This document shows, piece by piece, positions 6,069-11,975 of a stretch of 11,975 bases of DNA. Positions within the stretch are counted from its first letter, which is position 1. Every line of letters starts with the position of its first letter. The notes beneath the pieces were generated by a model. That model searched no databases. It saw only the letters and a program-made list of their open reading frames with translations, and was not told the origin of the DNA. The DNA comes from DATGKD01 sp035294855 (GTDB lineage Bacteria; Actinomycetota; Acidimicrobiia; Acidimicrobiales; UBA8190). The position numbers and the translations under genes are program-made. The stretch is from positions 1-11,975 of the forward strand of contig DATGKD010000026.1 of NCBI GenBank assembly GCA_035294855.1, given 5' to 3'.

Positions 6069-7259
6069 GTGGCCGGAGGGGCGACGGCGCGGTCGAATAT
6101 CCTCCGCTCGGTGCGGGTTGTGGTCCTGGGGGCGGGGTTCGGCGGCCTCGAGATCGCCGCCACGCTCTCCGAGCAGCTCGGGGACGACGCCGACGTCCTG
6201 CTCATCGACCGTTCCGAAGGCTTCGTCTTCGGCTTCTCGAAGCTCGACGTGATGTTCGGGCGCCGGGTGGCCGACGAGGTCTTTCATCCCTATGACGCCA
6301 TCACCAAGCCGGGAGTGCGGTTCCTGCGCAGCGAGATCCGGGCCATCGACCCGGCGGCGAAGTCGGTCCTCACCGACGCGGGGACCTTCCACGGGGACGT
6401 CCTCGTCGTGGCATTGGGCGCCGACCTCGAGCCGTCGGCCACCCCCGGCCTCGTGGAGGCGGGTCACGAGTTCTACACGACCGGAGCGGCGTTCGATCTG
6501 CGCGACGTGCTCGCCGATTTCAGCGGCGGTGAGGTCGTCATCGGGGTGACCTCGACGCCGTTCAAGTGCCCCCCGGCACCGAGCGAGACCGCGCTGCTGA
6601 TGCACGACCATCTGACCAACACGGGCGTGAGGTCTCGGTCGACGATCTCGCTCGTGATGCCGCTCGGCGCCCCCATCCCGCCATCGCCCGCGGCGTCGAA
6701 GGTGCTCCTCGCCGCCTTCGCCGAGCGCGGGATTGCCTGGCATCCGGAGCGGCTCGTCGTCGAGCTCGACCCGCGGCGCAAGGTCGTCGTCTTCTCGGAC
6801 GGCGAGGAGATGAAATTCGACCTCTTCCTCGGCGTCCCTCGGCACGTCGTTCCGCCCGTCGTCGAGCGGGCCGGCATGACGGTGGACGGGTGGGTGCCGG
6901 TGGACCCGCGCACGCTCGAGACCCCGTACCCCGGCGTCTACGCCGTCGGCGACGTCGCCAGCGTGGGCACACCCAAGGCCGGCGTGTTCGCCGAAGGCCA
7001 GGCCGCGGTCGTCGCCGCGCAGCTCGTGGCGCGCCACCGGGGAGAAGAGACATCGACGGCGTACGCCGGACGCGGGATCTGCTACCTCGAATTCGGCGAG
7101 GACACCGTGGCCAAGGTCGACGTCACGTTCCTGAGCGGGCAGGCGCCCGTCGGGGACATCGAAGGCCCCTCCGAGCTCATCGCCGGCGAGAAGCACGAGT
7201 TCGGCACGAGCCGCGTCCGCCGGTGGTTCGACCGCGCCTGGCCGGAGGGCGGCCAGTAG
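6069..7259 (+). CDS. NAD(P)/FAD-dependent oxidoreductase, sulfide:quinone oxidoreductase-like
   Basis: The frame gives 396 residues from GTG 6069, with GGAGG 14 bases upstream. GTG 6111 would start directly at the Rossmann strand (VRVVVLGAGFGG, 382 residues) but has no visible ribosome-binding site, so the start is uncertain. The FAD-binding GAGFGG is at 21-26, a second dinucleotide motif in DVLVVALGAD (110-119) and the late FAD motif GVYAVGDVA (289-297). FKCPPAPSETALLM (165-178) is typical of sulfide:quinone oxidoreductase and flavocytochrome c sulfide dehydrogenase relatives. Only two cysteines occur, Cys167 and Cys338 (GRGICYLEFG), corresponding by position to the pair that bridges sulfur near FAD in true SQR; the third SQR cysteine is absent. 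It probably oxidises a sulfur compound or reduces a quinone at the membrane face. It diverges from arsR and ends near a hairpin shared with the ABC operon. Confidence 0.85.
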   Translation: MAGGATARSNILRSVRVVVLGAGFGGLEIAATLSEQLGDDADVLLIDRSEGFVFGFSKLDVMFGRRVADEVFHPYDAITKPGVRFLRSEIRAIDPAAKSVLTDAGTFHGDVLVVALGADLEPSATPGLVEAGHEFYTTGAAFDLRDVLADFSGGEVVIGVTSTPFKCPPAPSETALLMHDHLTNTGVRSRSTISLVMPLGAPIPPSPAASKVLLAAFAERGIAWHPERLVVELDPRRKVVVFSDGEEMKFDLFLGVPRHVVPPVVERAGMTVDGWVPVDPRTLETPYPGVYAVGDVASVGTPKAGVFAEGQAAVVAAQLVARHRGEETSTAYAGRGICYLEFGEDTVAKVDVTFLSGQAPVGDIEGPSELIAGEKHEFGTSRVRRWFDRAWPEGGQ

Positions 7260-7270
7260 CGGATCGGCCC

Positions 7271-7289
7271 GGACGTCCCCGGGGCGTCC
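7271..7289. terminator. Hairpin between convergent genes, possible bidirectional terminator
   Basis: GGACG (7271-7275) pairs with CGTCC (7285-7289), and the interior CCCCGGGG can pair on itself. It fills most of the 30-base gap between the flavoprotein stop and the stop of the last ABC permease gene, where both transcripts end. There is no T-run, so if it terminates transcription it is not a textbook intrinsic terminator. Confidence 0.4.
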
Positions 7290-8099
7290 TCAGGGAAGCA
7301 GCAACGCGGCCATGCGGCGCGCCGCCAGAGTGAGCCCGACTACGCCCGCCACCGCCAGGTACAGCGCGTGGCCGGCGAGCGACCAGGAGACGAACCCCGT
7401 GGTGAGCCCGCGCAGCAGGGCCACGCCCTGGTACAGCGGGGTGAGGCGCACGAGCGCCTGGCCCCAACCGGGGAGGATGGCGAGCGGCCAGAACGTGGCC
7501 GAGAACAAAAAGAGCGGGATCAGCGCGAGCGACACCTTGTCGAAGTCCTGCCAGCTGCGCATGTAGGTGGTGGCGGTCATGCCCATGGCCGCGAACGCGA
7601 AGCTCACCAGCATGGCTGCGGGCAACGCCAGGACCGCCCAAGGGGATCGCACGTAACCCAACCCCGACATGACGACGAGGAACGCTGTCGAGTACGCGGT
7701 GCCTCTCATGAGCGACCACGTCAGCTCGCCCACCGCCACGTCCCTCGGCCCCAGCGGAGTGGCCAAGACGGCGTCGTAGGTCTTGGCGATCTTCAGCTTG
7801 AAGAAGATGTTGAAGGTCGAGTCCAAGATGGCGCCGTTCATCGCCGACGACGCCAGGAGCCCGGGCGCGACGAACGTCGCGTAGGTGAGCGCGACGCGGC
7901 CCACGTGGACCGTGGGCACGAGCTTGCCCAGACCCACGCCGATCGACAACAGGTAGAAGAACGGTTCGAAGAACCCCGACACGAAGAAGATCCACTGGCG
8001 TCGGTAGACGCGGACGTTGCGCTCCACCAGCCGCCGGGCGCGGCGCGCTCCCAGGAGGCCCAGCGGCGTGATGCGCAGAGGGATTGCGCCGTCGGTCAC
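7290..8099 (-). CDS. ABC-2 type transporter permease, second of a pair (NodJ/DrrB-like)
   Basis: This 269-residue membrane protein starts at GTG 8099, with GGAGG eight bases upstream; the start overlaps the preceding permease stop as GTGA. It has about six hydrophobic segments. Characteristic ABC-2 permease stretches are FFVSGFFEPFFYLLSIGVGLG near the N-terminus, FVAPGLLASSAMNGAI, the cytoplasmic loop AKTYDAVLATPLGPRDVAVGE, and LIPLFLFSATFWPLAILPGW before TPLYQGVALLRGL. It is paralogous to the gene before it: both carry ATPL-x-x-x-DV-x-VG and IPLFLFS-x-TF-x-P-x-A-x-LPGW in the same places. The two probably form a heterodimeric channel with the ATPase two genes up. Such systems export drugs, lipids or glycans; the substrate here is unknown. 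Confidence 0.9.
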   Translation of the reverse strand: MTDGAIPLRITPLGLLGARRARRLVERNVRVYRRQWIFFVSGFFEPFFYLLSIGVGLGKLVPTVHVGRVALTYATFVAPGLLASSAMNGAILDSTFNIFFKLKIAKTYDAVLATPLGPRDVAVGELTWSLMRGTAYSTAFLVVMSGLGYVRSPWAVLALPAAMLVSFAFAAMGMTATTYMRSWQDFDKVSLALIPLFLFSATFWPLAILPGWGQALVRLTPLYQGVALLRGLTTGFVSWSLAGHALYLAVAGVVGLTLAARRMAALLLP

Positions 8100-8911
8100 G
8101 TGACGAGCCTCCGCCGGTACGTGGTCATGGCGAGCCGGACCCCCAACGTCATCAGGACGACGAGATAGGCGGCGTGCGCGAGGCCCTGCCACGCACCGAG
8201 GTGGCCGAGGACGAGTCCGCGGCACAAGGCGACGCCGTGGTACAGCGGCGTCACTTCGGCGACCGGGTGGAGCCACCCCGGCAGGACCGCAATGGGGAAG
8301 AACGTTCCCGAGAACAGGAACAGCGGGATCAGCCCGAAGCGGTAGATGGTCGTGAACGGGGTGTCGTTCTGGGCGGTGGCCGCGAACCCGGCGATGGGTG
8401 CGGCGAACGCCATGCCCGTGACCACGGCGGCGGGCAGGGCGAGGACCGCCATCGCCGAGTGCACCGTTCCGAGCGCCGCCATGAGGCCCAAGAAGATGGT
8501 GGTGACGATCGTCAGACGGGTGGCGATCCACGCCAGGTGGCCGACGAGGACGTCGGTGACGTCGAGGGGGGTGGCCAGCATGGCGAAGTACGTCCGCAAC
8601 CACTTGATCGCCCCCATGACCGGGTACATGGCGTCGGCCGCGCCCACCTGCATGACCGTGGCGGCGAGCAACCCGGGCGCGAGGAAGTCCAAGTACGGCT
8701 GGCCGGCGACCGGGTGATGGATGAGCCAACCGAGGACCTTGCCGATGGCGGTCAGGTACAGGACGGGGAAGAGGAAGCTCGTCGTGAGCGATCCCTTCCA
8801 GGTCCGCTTGTACTGGTACCCCCAGTAGGCCATCGCCCGCAGCCAGCGCGGCGTGGGCCACCGGCGCCCGGCAGCCCCGTGCGTCAGGGCGGTGGTGTCG
8901 TGCAGGGTCAT
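8096..8911 (-). CDS. ABC-2 type transporter permease, first of a pair (NodJ/DrrB-like)
   Basis: This 271-residue membrane protein starts at ATG 8911, preceded by GAGGG eight bases upstream and 11 bases after the ATPase stop. The first 25 residues are polar and cytoplasmic; about six membrane segments follow. Family features are TTSFLFPVLYLTAIGKVLG, FLAPGLLAATVMQVG, the coupling loop AMLATPLDVTDVLVGHL, GLIPLFLFSGTFFPIAVLPG and TPLYHGVALCRGLVLG. It shares these motifs with the following gene, so the pair arose by duplication, and with one ATPase gene the likely complex is one copy of each permease and two ATPases in the cytoplasmic membrane. The basic end YRRRLV is followed by a TGA used in the GTGA overlap with the next start. 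Confidence 0.9.
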   Translation of the reverse strand: MTLHDTTALTHGAAGRRWPTPRWLRAMAYWGYQYKRTWKGSLTTSFLFPVLYLTAIGKVLGWLIHHPVAGQPYLDFLAPGLLAATVMQVGAADAMYPVMGAIKWLRTYFAMLATPLDVTDVLVGHLAWIATRLTIVTTIFLGLMAALGTVHSAMAVLALPAAVVTGMAFAAPIAGFAATAQNDTPFTTIYRFGLIPLFLFSGTFFPIAVLPGWLHPVAEVTPLYHGVALCRGLVLGHLGAWQGLAHAAYLVVLMTLGVRLAMTTYRRRLVT

Positions 8912-8922
8912 GGCGCTCGCCC

Positions 8923-9894
8923 TCAGTCGACGAGCGAACGACCGGTCAAGCGCAGGAAGACGTCTTCGAGCGTCGAGCGACGCACCAGCGCGCTGTCAGG
9001 GGTGAAGCCGAGGTCGTGCACGTGGTTGAGCGTGCCCTCGCCGTCGTCGGTGTACAGCAGGAGGCGGTCGGGCAGCAGCTCGGCGCGCTCGACGAGCCCG
9101 TCGAGTCGGGCGGCCACGTCCTCGGCATAACCGGAGGCGAACCGCAGCTCGAGCACCTCGCGGGTGGAGTAGCGCCCGATGAGCTCGCGGGGGGAGCCCT
9201 CGGCCGCGAAGCGGCCGCGGTCCATCACCGCCAGCCGGTCGCACAGCTGCTCGGCCTCGTCCATGTAGTGGGTGGTGATGATCTGGGTGACGCCCTGTTG
9301 CTTCAACCGGTAGAGACGGTCCCACAGCAGATGCCGGGCCTGCGGGTCGAGACCGGTGGTGGGCTCGTCCAGGATGAGCAACTCGGGTTCGGACACGAGC
9401 GACCGCGCGATGGTGAGGCGCCGCTTCATCCCCCCCGACAACGGGTCGACCTTGTCGTGGGCGCGGTCGGAGAGCTGGGTGAACTCGAGCAGCTGCTCGG
9501 CCCGCTCGCGGATCACCTTCTTCGGCAGGTCGAAGTACCGGCCGTACACGAGCAGGTTGTCGAGCACGGTCAGCTCGAGGTCCAGGGTGTCCTCCTGGGG
9601 GACGAGGCCGATGCGGCTGCGGATCTGCGCGCCCTGGCGTGCCGGGTCCATGCCGAGGACTTCGAGCGTGCCCTCGGATACCGGTGACATGCACGAGATC
9701 ATCCGCATGGTGGACGTCTTCCCGGCGCCGTTCGGGCCGAGGAAGCCGTACGCCTCGCCGGGCGAGATGTCGAAGTCGACGCCGTCCACGGCCACGAAGC
9801 TCCCGAACCGCTTGACCAGGCCCCGGGCGCGCACGAGCGGAGCGGTGATGACCGCCGCTGAGGAGTGAGGGAGAGGGGGGCCGGAGACGGTCAC
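8923..9894 (-). CDS. ABC transporter ATP-binding protein (NodI/DrrA-like)
   Basis: The 323-residue ATPase starts at GTG 9894; the upstream ribosome-binding site is weak. All ATP-site motifs are present: Walker A GPNGAGKT (53-60), Q-loop Gln100 in GLVPQED, signature LSGGM (152-156), Walker B LLILDEP (172-178), D-loop GLD (181-183) and His209 in the switch (TTHYMDEAEQL). The C-terminal 80 residues form the extra domain found in the DrrA/NodI subfamily, ending in RRSTLEDVFLRLTGRSL, also typical of that group. It powers the two downstream permeases and is the first gene of the operon. About 20 residues precede the usual start of the domain (LVRARGLVKRFG), so the true start could be a little downstream. 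The export substrate is not shown by sequence; drug, lipid or polysaccharide export are the usual possibilities. Confidence 0.93.
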   Translation of the reverse strand: MTVSGPPLPHSSAAVITAPLVRARGLVKRFGSFVAVDGVDFDISPGEAYGFLGPNGAGKTSTMRMISCMSPVSEGTLEVLGMDPARQGAQIRSRIGLVPQEDTLDLELTVLDNLLVYGRYFDLPKKVIRERAEQLLEFTQLSDRAHDKVDPLSGGMKRRLTIARSLVSEPELLILDEPTTGLDPQARHLLWDRLYRLKQQGVTQIITTHYMDEAEQLCDRLAVMDRGRFAAEGSPRELIGRYSTREVLELRFASGYAEDVAARLDGLVERAELLPDRLLLYTDDGEGTLNHVHDLGFTPDSALVRRSTLEDVFLRLTGRSLVD

Positions 9895-9974
9895 GCAGCC
9901 CAGAACCTACCGGCGGGTGACCATGGCCCGGCCGGGACGGCGACGATCGACTCAGCCGACGTTCGTGCGGGCGC

Positions 9975-9992
9975 CGTCGCCCGGGGGCGACG
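9975..9992 (-). terminator. Hairpin just downstream of the 128-residue gene
   Basis: CGTCGCC (9975-9981) and GGCGACG (9986-9992) form a perfect 7-pair stem with loop CGGG. It begins about 10 bases past the stop of the minus-strand gene at 10002, the right place for a terminator, but lacks a T-run. It also separates that gene from the ABC operon. Confidence 0.4.
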
Positions 9993-10001
9993 TCTTCGGC
10001 G

Positions 10002-10388
10002 CTACCCGGCCATCGACGCGAGCGCTCGTTCGGCCACTTCGACGCGCGTCGTGGCGGTGGCGTGCGCGGCGCGCCGCAGCAGGCCGTCGACGTAGCGGGC
10101 GAGGCTCAGCGCGCTCGTGGTGGGATCGGCCACGACGAGCGGGACGGGCTCGGTGCGGCCGTCGAGCCCCGACGCGTCGATGAGCGCCTCGCGCAGGGCG
10201 AGCAGGCTGTCGCGTGCCCCGCGCAGCCCGATACCCGCTCGATGCATCCACAGGCTCAGGCTCAGTCTCAGCGACAGGTTCTCCGGCCCCAGTTCCGCGT
10301 TGTCGAACTCGGCCAAGCCCAGTGCTGCCTCGTGCGCGAAGTGTTCGAGCGAGTGGTCCTCGATCACCCTGAGCTGTGCACCTGACAC
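10002..10388 (-). CDS. Hypothetical protein, 128 residues, divergent from ku
   Basis: The open frame extends to 10685, but AGGAGG lies exactly five bases before GTG 10388, and the frame upstream would cover the start of ku, so I place the start there. I do not recognise the family. The protein is predicted mostly helical: an acidic first third (VIEDHSLEHFAHEAALGLAE, then FDNAELGPENLSLRLSLSLW), a middle helix GARDSLLALREALIDAS and a final helix with LARYVDGLLRRAAHATATT ending VAERALASMAG. It has a single Trp, no Cys, no signal peptide and no membrane span. Nothing ties it to DNA repair beyond sharing a 142-base divergent promoter region with ku. It could be a small regulator or structural protein; I have no basis to choose. 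Confidence 0.75.
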   Translation of the reverse strand: MSGAQLRVIEDHSLEHFAHEAALGLAEFDNAELGPENLSLRLSLSLWMHRAGIGLRGARDSLLALREALIDASGLDGRTEPVPLVVADPTTSALSLARYVDGLLRRAAHATATTRVEVAERALASMAG

Positions 10389-10530
10389 GGGAACCTCCTG
10401 GTCAGTGGGCAGACGTCCTTGGTGGCCAGTGTGGCCGGGGGGTGTAACAGGGTGGTGGATTTGGGTAGTGGTCCTGGTCAGAGGCCCTTCTGAGTGATTG
10501 ACTGGTTGTCCCCCCAGGAAAGGAGCCGCC
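10389..10530. promoter_or_regulatory. Divergent promoter region of the 128-residue gene and ku
   Basis: No gene fits in these 142 bases. They hold a 10-base direct repeat TCCTGGTCAG (10396-10405 and 10472-10481), a short inverted repeat GGCCA-GTG-TGGCC (10424-10436) and another, TCAGA-N6-TCTGA (10478-10493). I cannot pick a confident -35/-10 pair in either direction. Ribosome-binding sites are clear at both ends: AGGAGG for the minus gene and AAAGGAG (10519-10525) for ku. Confidence 0.4.
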
Positions 10531-11556
10531 ATGCCCAGGGCGATCTGGACGGGGTCGCTCAGCTTCGGTCTCGTCAACGTGCCCGTGGGGCTGTACACGG
10601 CCACCGAGGACAAGACCATCCGCTTCAACCAGTTCCAGTCGGGCACGTCCGACCGGGTGCGGCAAAAGCGCGTCAACGAGCGCACGGGCGACGAGGTCGA
10701 GTACGGCGCGGTGGTGAAGGGTTACGACCTGGGCGGCGGCGAGTACGTGATCGTCACCCCCGAGGAGCTGGAGTCGGTCGAACCGGGGCGCTCGCGGACC
10801 ATCGAGATCACCGACTTCGTCGACCTGGATGACATCGATCCCATCTATTACAAGTCCACGTACTACGTCGGACCCCAGGGCGACCAGGCCCTGCGGGCGT
10901 ACACCTTGCTGCGTGAGGCCATGCGCTCCGCCAACAAGGTGGGCATCGCGTCACTGGTGCTCCGCACCAAGGAGCACCTCGTCGCCATCCGGCCCACGAG
11001 CTCGGCGCTGGCGCTCGAGACGATGTTCTACGCCGACGAGATCCGCGATCCCCAGAAGGAATTCGATCTTCCGAGCGACATGGACTTCACCGACCGGGAG
11101 CTCAAGACCGCGCAGTTGCTGATCGAGTCCATGGGCTCCAAGTGGGACCCGGCGAACTACGCCGACGAGTACCGCAAGCGCGTCGAGAAGCTCATCGACG
11201 AGAAGCGTCAGGGCAAGGTGGTCGTCACCGAGCGGCCGGCGACCACGCCGACGCCGGTCGTCGACCTCATGGCGGCGCTGCAGGCGAGCGTCGAGGCGGC
11301 CCGCAACCACCGTGCGGGCACGCGATTGGTCGGGGCCTCGGGCGGCGAGGCGAAGGCGGCGGCCGGCTCTCGTACCACGAAGCGCCGGAGCGAGCCGAGC
11401 GCGCGCGGCGAGGACCTCTCCGGCTTGAGCAAGTCCGACCTGCTGGCGCGGGCCGCCGACCTGGGCGTCGCGGGGCGGTCCAAGATGAACCGCGACGAGC
11501 TCGAGGCGGCCGTGGCCGCGGCGTCGAAGCCCGCCCGGAGGCGCAAGGCGTCCTGA
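10531..11556 (+). CDS. ku: Ku protein, non-homologous end-joining DNA end binding
   Basis: The 341-residue protein starts at ATG 10531, five bases after AGGAG (10521-10525). The N-terminus MPRAIWTGSLSFGLVNVPVG is the hallmark opening of bacterial Ku, and the core continues with YKSTYYVGPQ, AYTLLREAMR, VGIASLVLRTKEHLVAIRP and ALETMFYADEIRDP. Ku dimers encircle broken double-stranded DNA ends and recruit LigD for end joining. Beyond the core (about 1-250) is an Ala/Arg/Lys-rich extension with a SAP-like, Rho-N-like segment, LSKSDLLARAADLGVAGRSK and NRDELEAAV (about 299-329), then a basic tail ARRRKAS. These extensions are common in actinobacterial Ku and help DNA binding and sliding. No ligD or primase gene is in the window, so a partner would be elsewhere. 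Confidence 0.95.
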   Translation: MPRAIWTGSLSFGLVNVPVGLYTATEDKTIRFNQFQSGTSDRVRQKRVNERTGDEVEYGAVVKGYDLGGGEYVIVTPEELESVEPGRSRTIEITDFVDLDDIDPIYYKSTYYVGPQGDQALRAYTLLREAMRSANKVGIASLVLRTKEHLVAIRPTSSALALETMFYADEIRDPQKEFDLPSDMDFTDRELKTAQLLIESMGSKWDPANYADEYRKRVEKLIDEKRQGKVVVTERPATTPTPVVDLMAALQASVEAARNHRAGTRLVGASGGEAKAAAGSRTTKRRSEPSARGEDLSGLSKSDLLARAADLGVAGRSKMNRDELEAAVAAASKPARRRKAS

Positions 11557-11609
11557 TCGCCAACGCACGCCGGCGCACGGCTGCACCCGGCCACGGCGCG
11601 GTCCGGCGT

Positions 11610-11628
11610 CGCCCCTAGAAGCGGGGCG
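11610..11628 (+). terminator. Weak hairpin downstream of ku
   Basis: CGCCCC (11610-11615) pairs with GGGGCG (11623-11628) around a 7-base loop, about 55 bases after the ku stop and 20 bases before the next gene. There is no T-run, and in GC-rich DNA a 6-pair stem can arise by chance, so this is a weak terminator candidate. Confidence 0.2.
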
Positions 11629-11648
11629 CACTGCACTAAGAAGGGGCC

Positions 11649-11975
11649 GTGGCGATCGAGCTGGCGCCCCGGTACGAAGGGATCAGCGCCAAGGCGTACG
11701 AGCACCCGGCAGACCGCGCCGCCACGGCCGCGCTCCACGCCATCCCGCTCATGGACCAGGTCGTCAAGCGTCTGTGCGACCTCGGGCACGAGCGACGGCT
11801 CCGCCAGCTCCTGCTGGGCAACGCCGTGCGCATCGGCGACGATCAAGTCCCCGCGCTGTGGGAGGGCTACCTGGCGTGCGTGCGGGTCTTCGACATCGAG
11901 GTCCTCCCCGAGCTGTACGTCACGCAGACGCCGCTGGTGAACGCCATGACGGTGGGCGCCCGCAACCCGGTGGTG
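11649..11975 (+). CDS. M48-like peptidase, N-terminal fragment (runs off right edge)
   Basis: The frame is open for 109 codons from GTG 11649 to the window end; an in-frame TAA at 11637-11639 means no earlier start is possible. AAGGGG lies just upstream. The sequence ELAPRYEGISAKAYEHPADR (4-23), AALHAIPLMDQVVKRLCDLG (26-45), RLRQLLLGNAVRI (48-60) and then LYVTQTPLVNAMTVGARNP (89-107) resembles the start of actinobacterial M48-type zinc metalloproteases. In these a 'PxLYVxQxPxxNAxTxG' stretch precedes the HExxH zinc site. That site would lie beyond the edge, so catalytic status cannot be judged. There is no signal peptide and no membrane segment in this part. It is in the same direction as ku, 92 bases downstream, and probably a separate transcript. 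Confidence 0.7.
   Translation, partial: MAIELAPRYEGISAKAYEHPADRAATAALHAIPLMDQVVKRLCDLGHERRLRQLLLGNAVRIGDDQVPALWEGYLACVRVFDIEVLPELYVTQTPLVNAMTVGARNPVV

Noticed and set aside
7290..8861. A single 523-residue frame spanning both ABC permeases
   Set aside because: The upstream part is an out-of-frame shadow of the first permease; the true second permease begins at GTG 8099 with GGAGG upstream.
8084..9130. Plus-strand frame with Glu/Arg/Gln-rich protein opposite the ABC genes
   Set aside because: It is a compositional shadow antisense to strongly supported permease and ATPase genes.
1..11975. CRISPR arrays, tRNA or rRNA genes, insertion sequences and prophage genes
   Set aside because: No spaced direct repeats, cloverleaf-like segments, transposase motifs or terminal repeats were seen on reading through; this was by eye, without a search tool.

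Overview
The window is high-GC, gene-dense DNA from an actinobacterium. The evidence is GTG-rich starts, short intergenic gaps, a PPOX-class probable F420-dependent flavoprotein, an Eis-like acetyltransferase, and a Ku with an actinobacterial-type SAP-like tail. An uncultured Acidimicrobiia-like lineage is my best guess from overall flavour; no rRNA or other marker confirms it. I see no tRNA, rRNA, CRISPR array, transposase or phage gene, and little sign of recent transfer.

Layout. (1) 1-309, minus: N-terminus of a secreted beta-helix-type protein that runs off the left edge. (2) 310-673: a non-coding gap with a perfect 36-base palindrome (442-477), smaller hairpins beside it, and a promoter overlapping a 16-base palindrome (622-650). 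(3) 674-2226, plus: an amidohydrolase and a PPOX-class flavoprotein, 11 bases apart. (4) 2240-5988, minus: a tight four-gene operon read from 5988 downwards: ArsR-family regulator, YraQ/ArsP-like permease, an unrecognised 300-residue protein, and an Eis-like GNAT acetyltransferase. The last two junctions are 4-base ATGA and GTGA overlaps. (5) 6069-7259, plus: a sulfide:quinone-oxidoreductase-like flavoprotein, divergent from the operon across a roughly 80-base region with an imperfect 10-10-10 inverted repeat (6015-6044). (6) 7290-9894, minus: a three-gene ABC-2 export operon of one ATPase and two paralogous permeases. (7) 10002-10388, minus: an unrecognised 128-residue protein, divergent from (8) ku at 10531-11556, plus. 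(9) 11649 to the right edge, plus: N-terminus of what is probably an M48-type metalloprotease.

How the parts may work together. The most interesting unit is 2240-7259. An ArsR repressor with two cysteines sits between a permease and a flavoprotein whose only two cysteines match the pair that reacts with sulfur in sulfide:quinone oxidoreductases. A single operator could control both directions. This suggests an inducible response to a thiophilic signal (sulfide, persulfide, metal or metalloid), with an acetyltransferase and an unknown protein co-translated with the permease. The layout is read directly from sequence; the chemistry is inference. The remainder is ordinary accessory metabolism, export and DNA repair.
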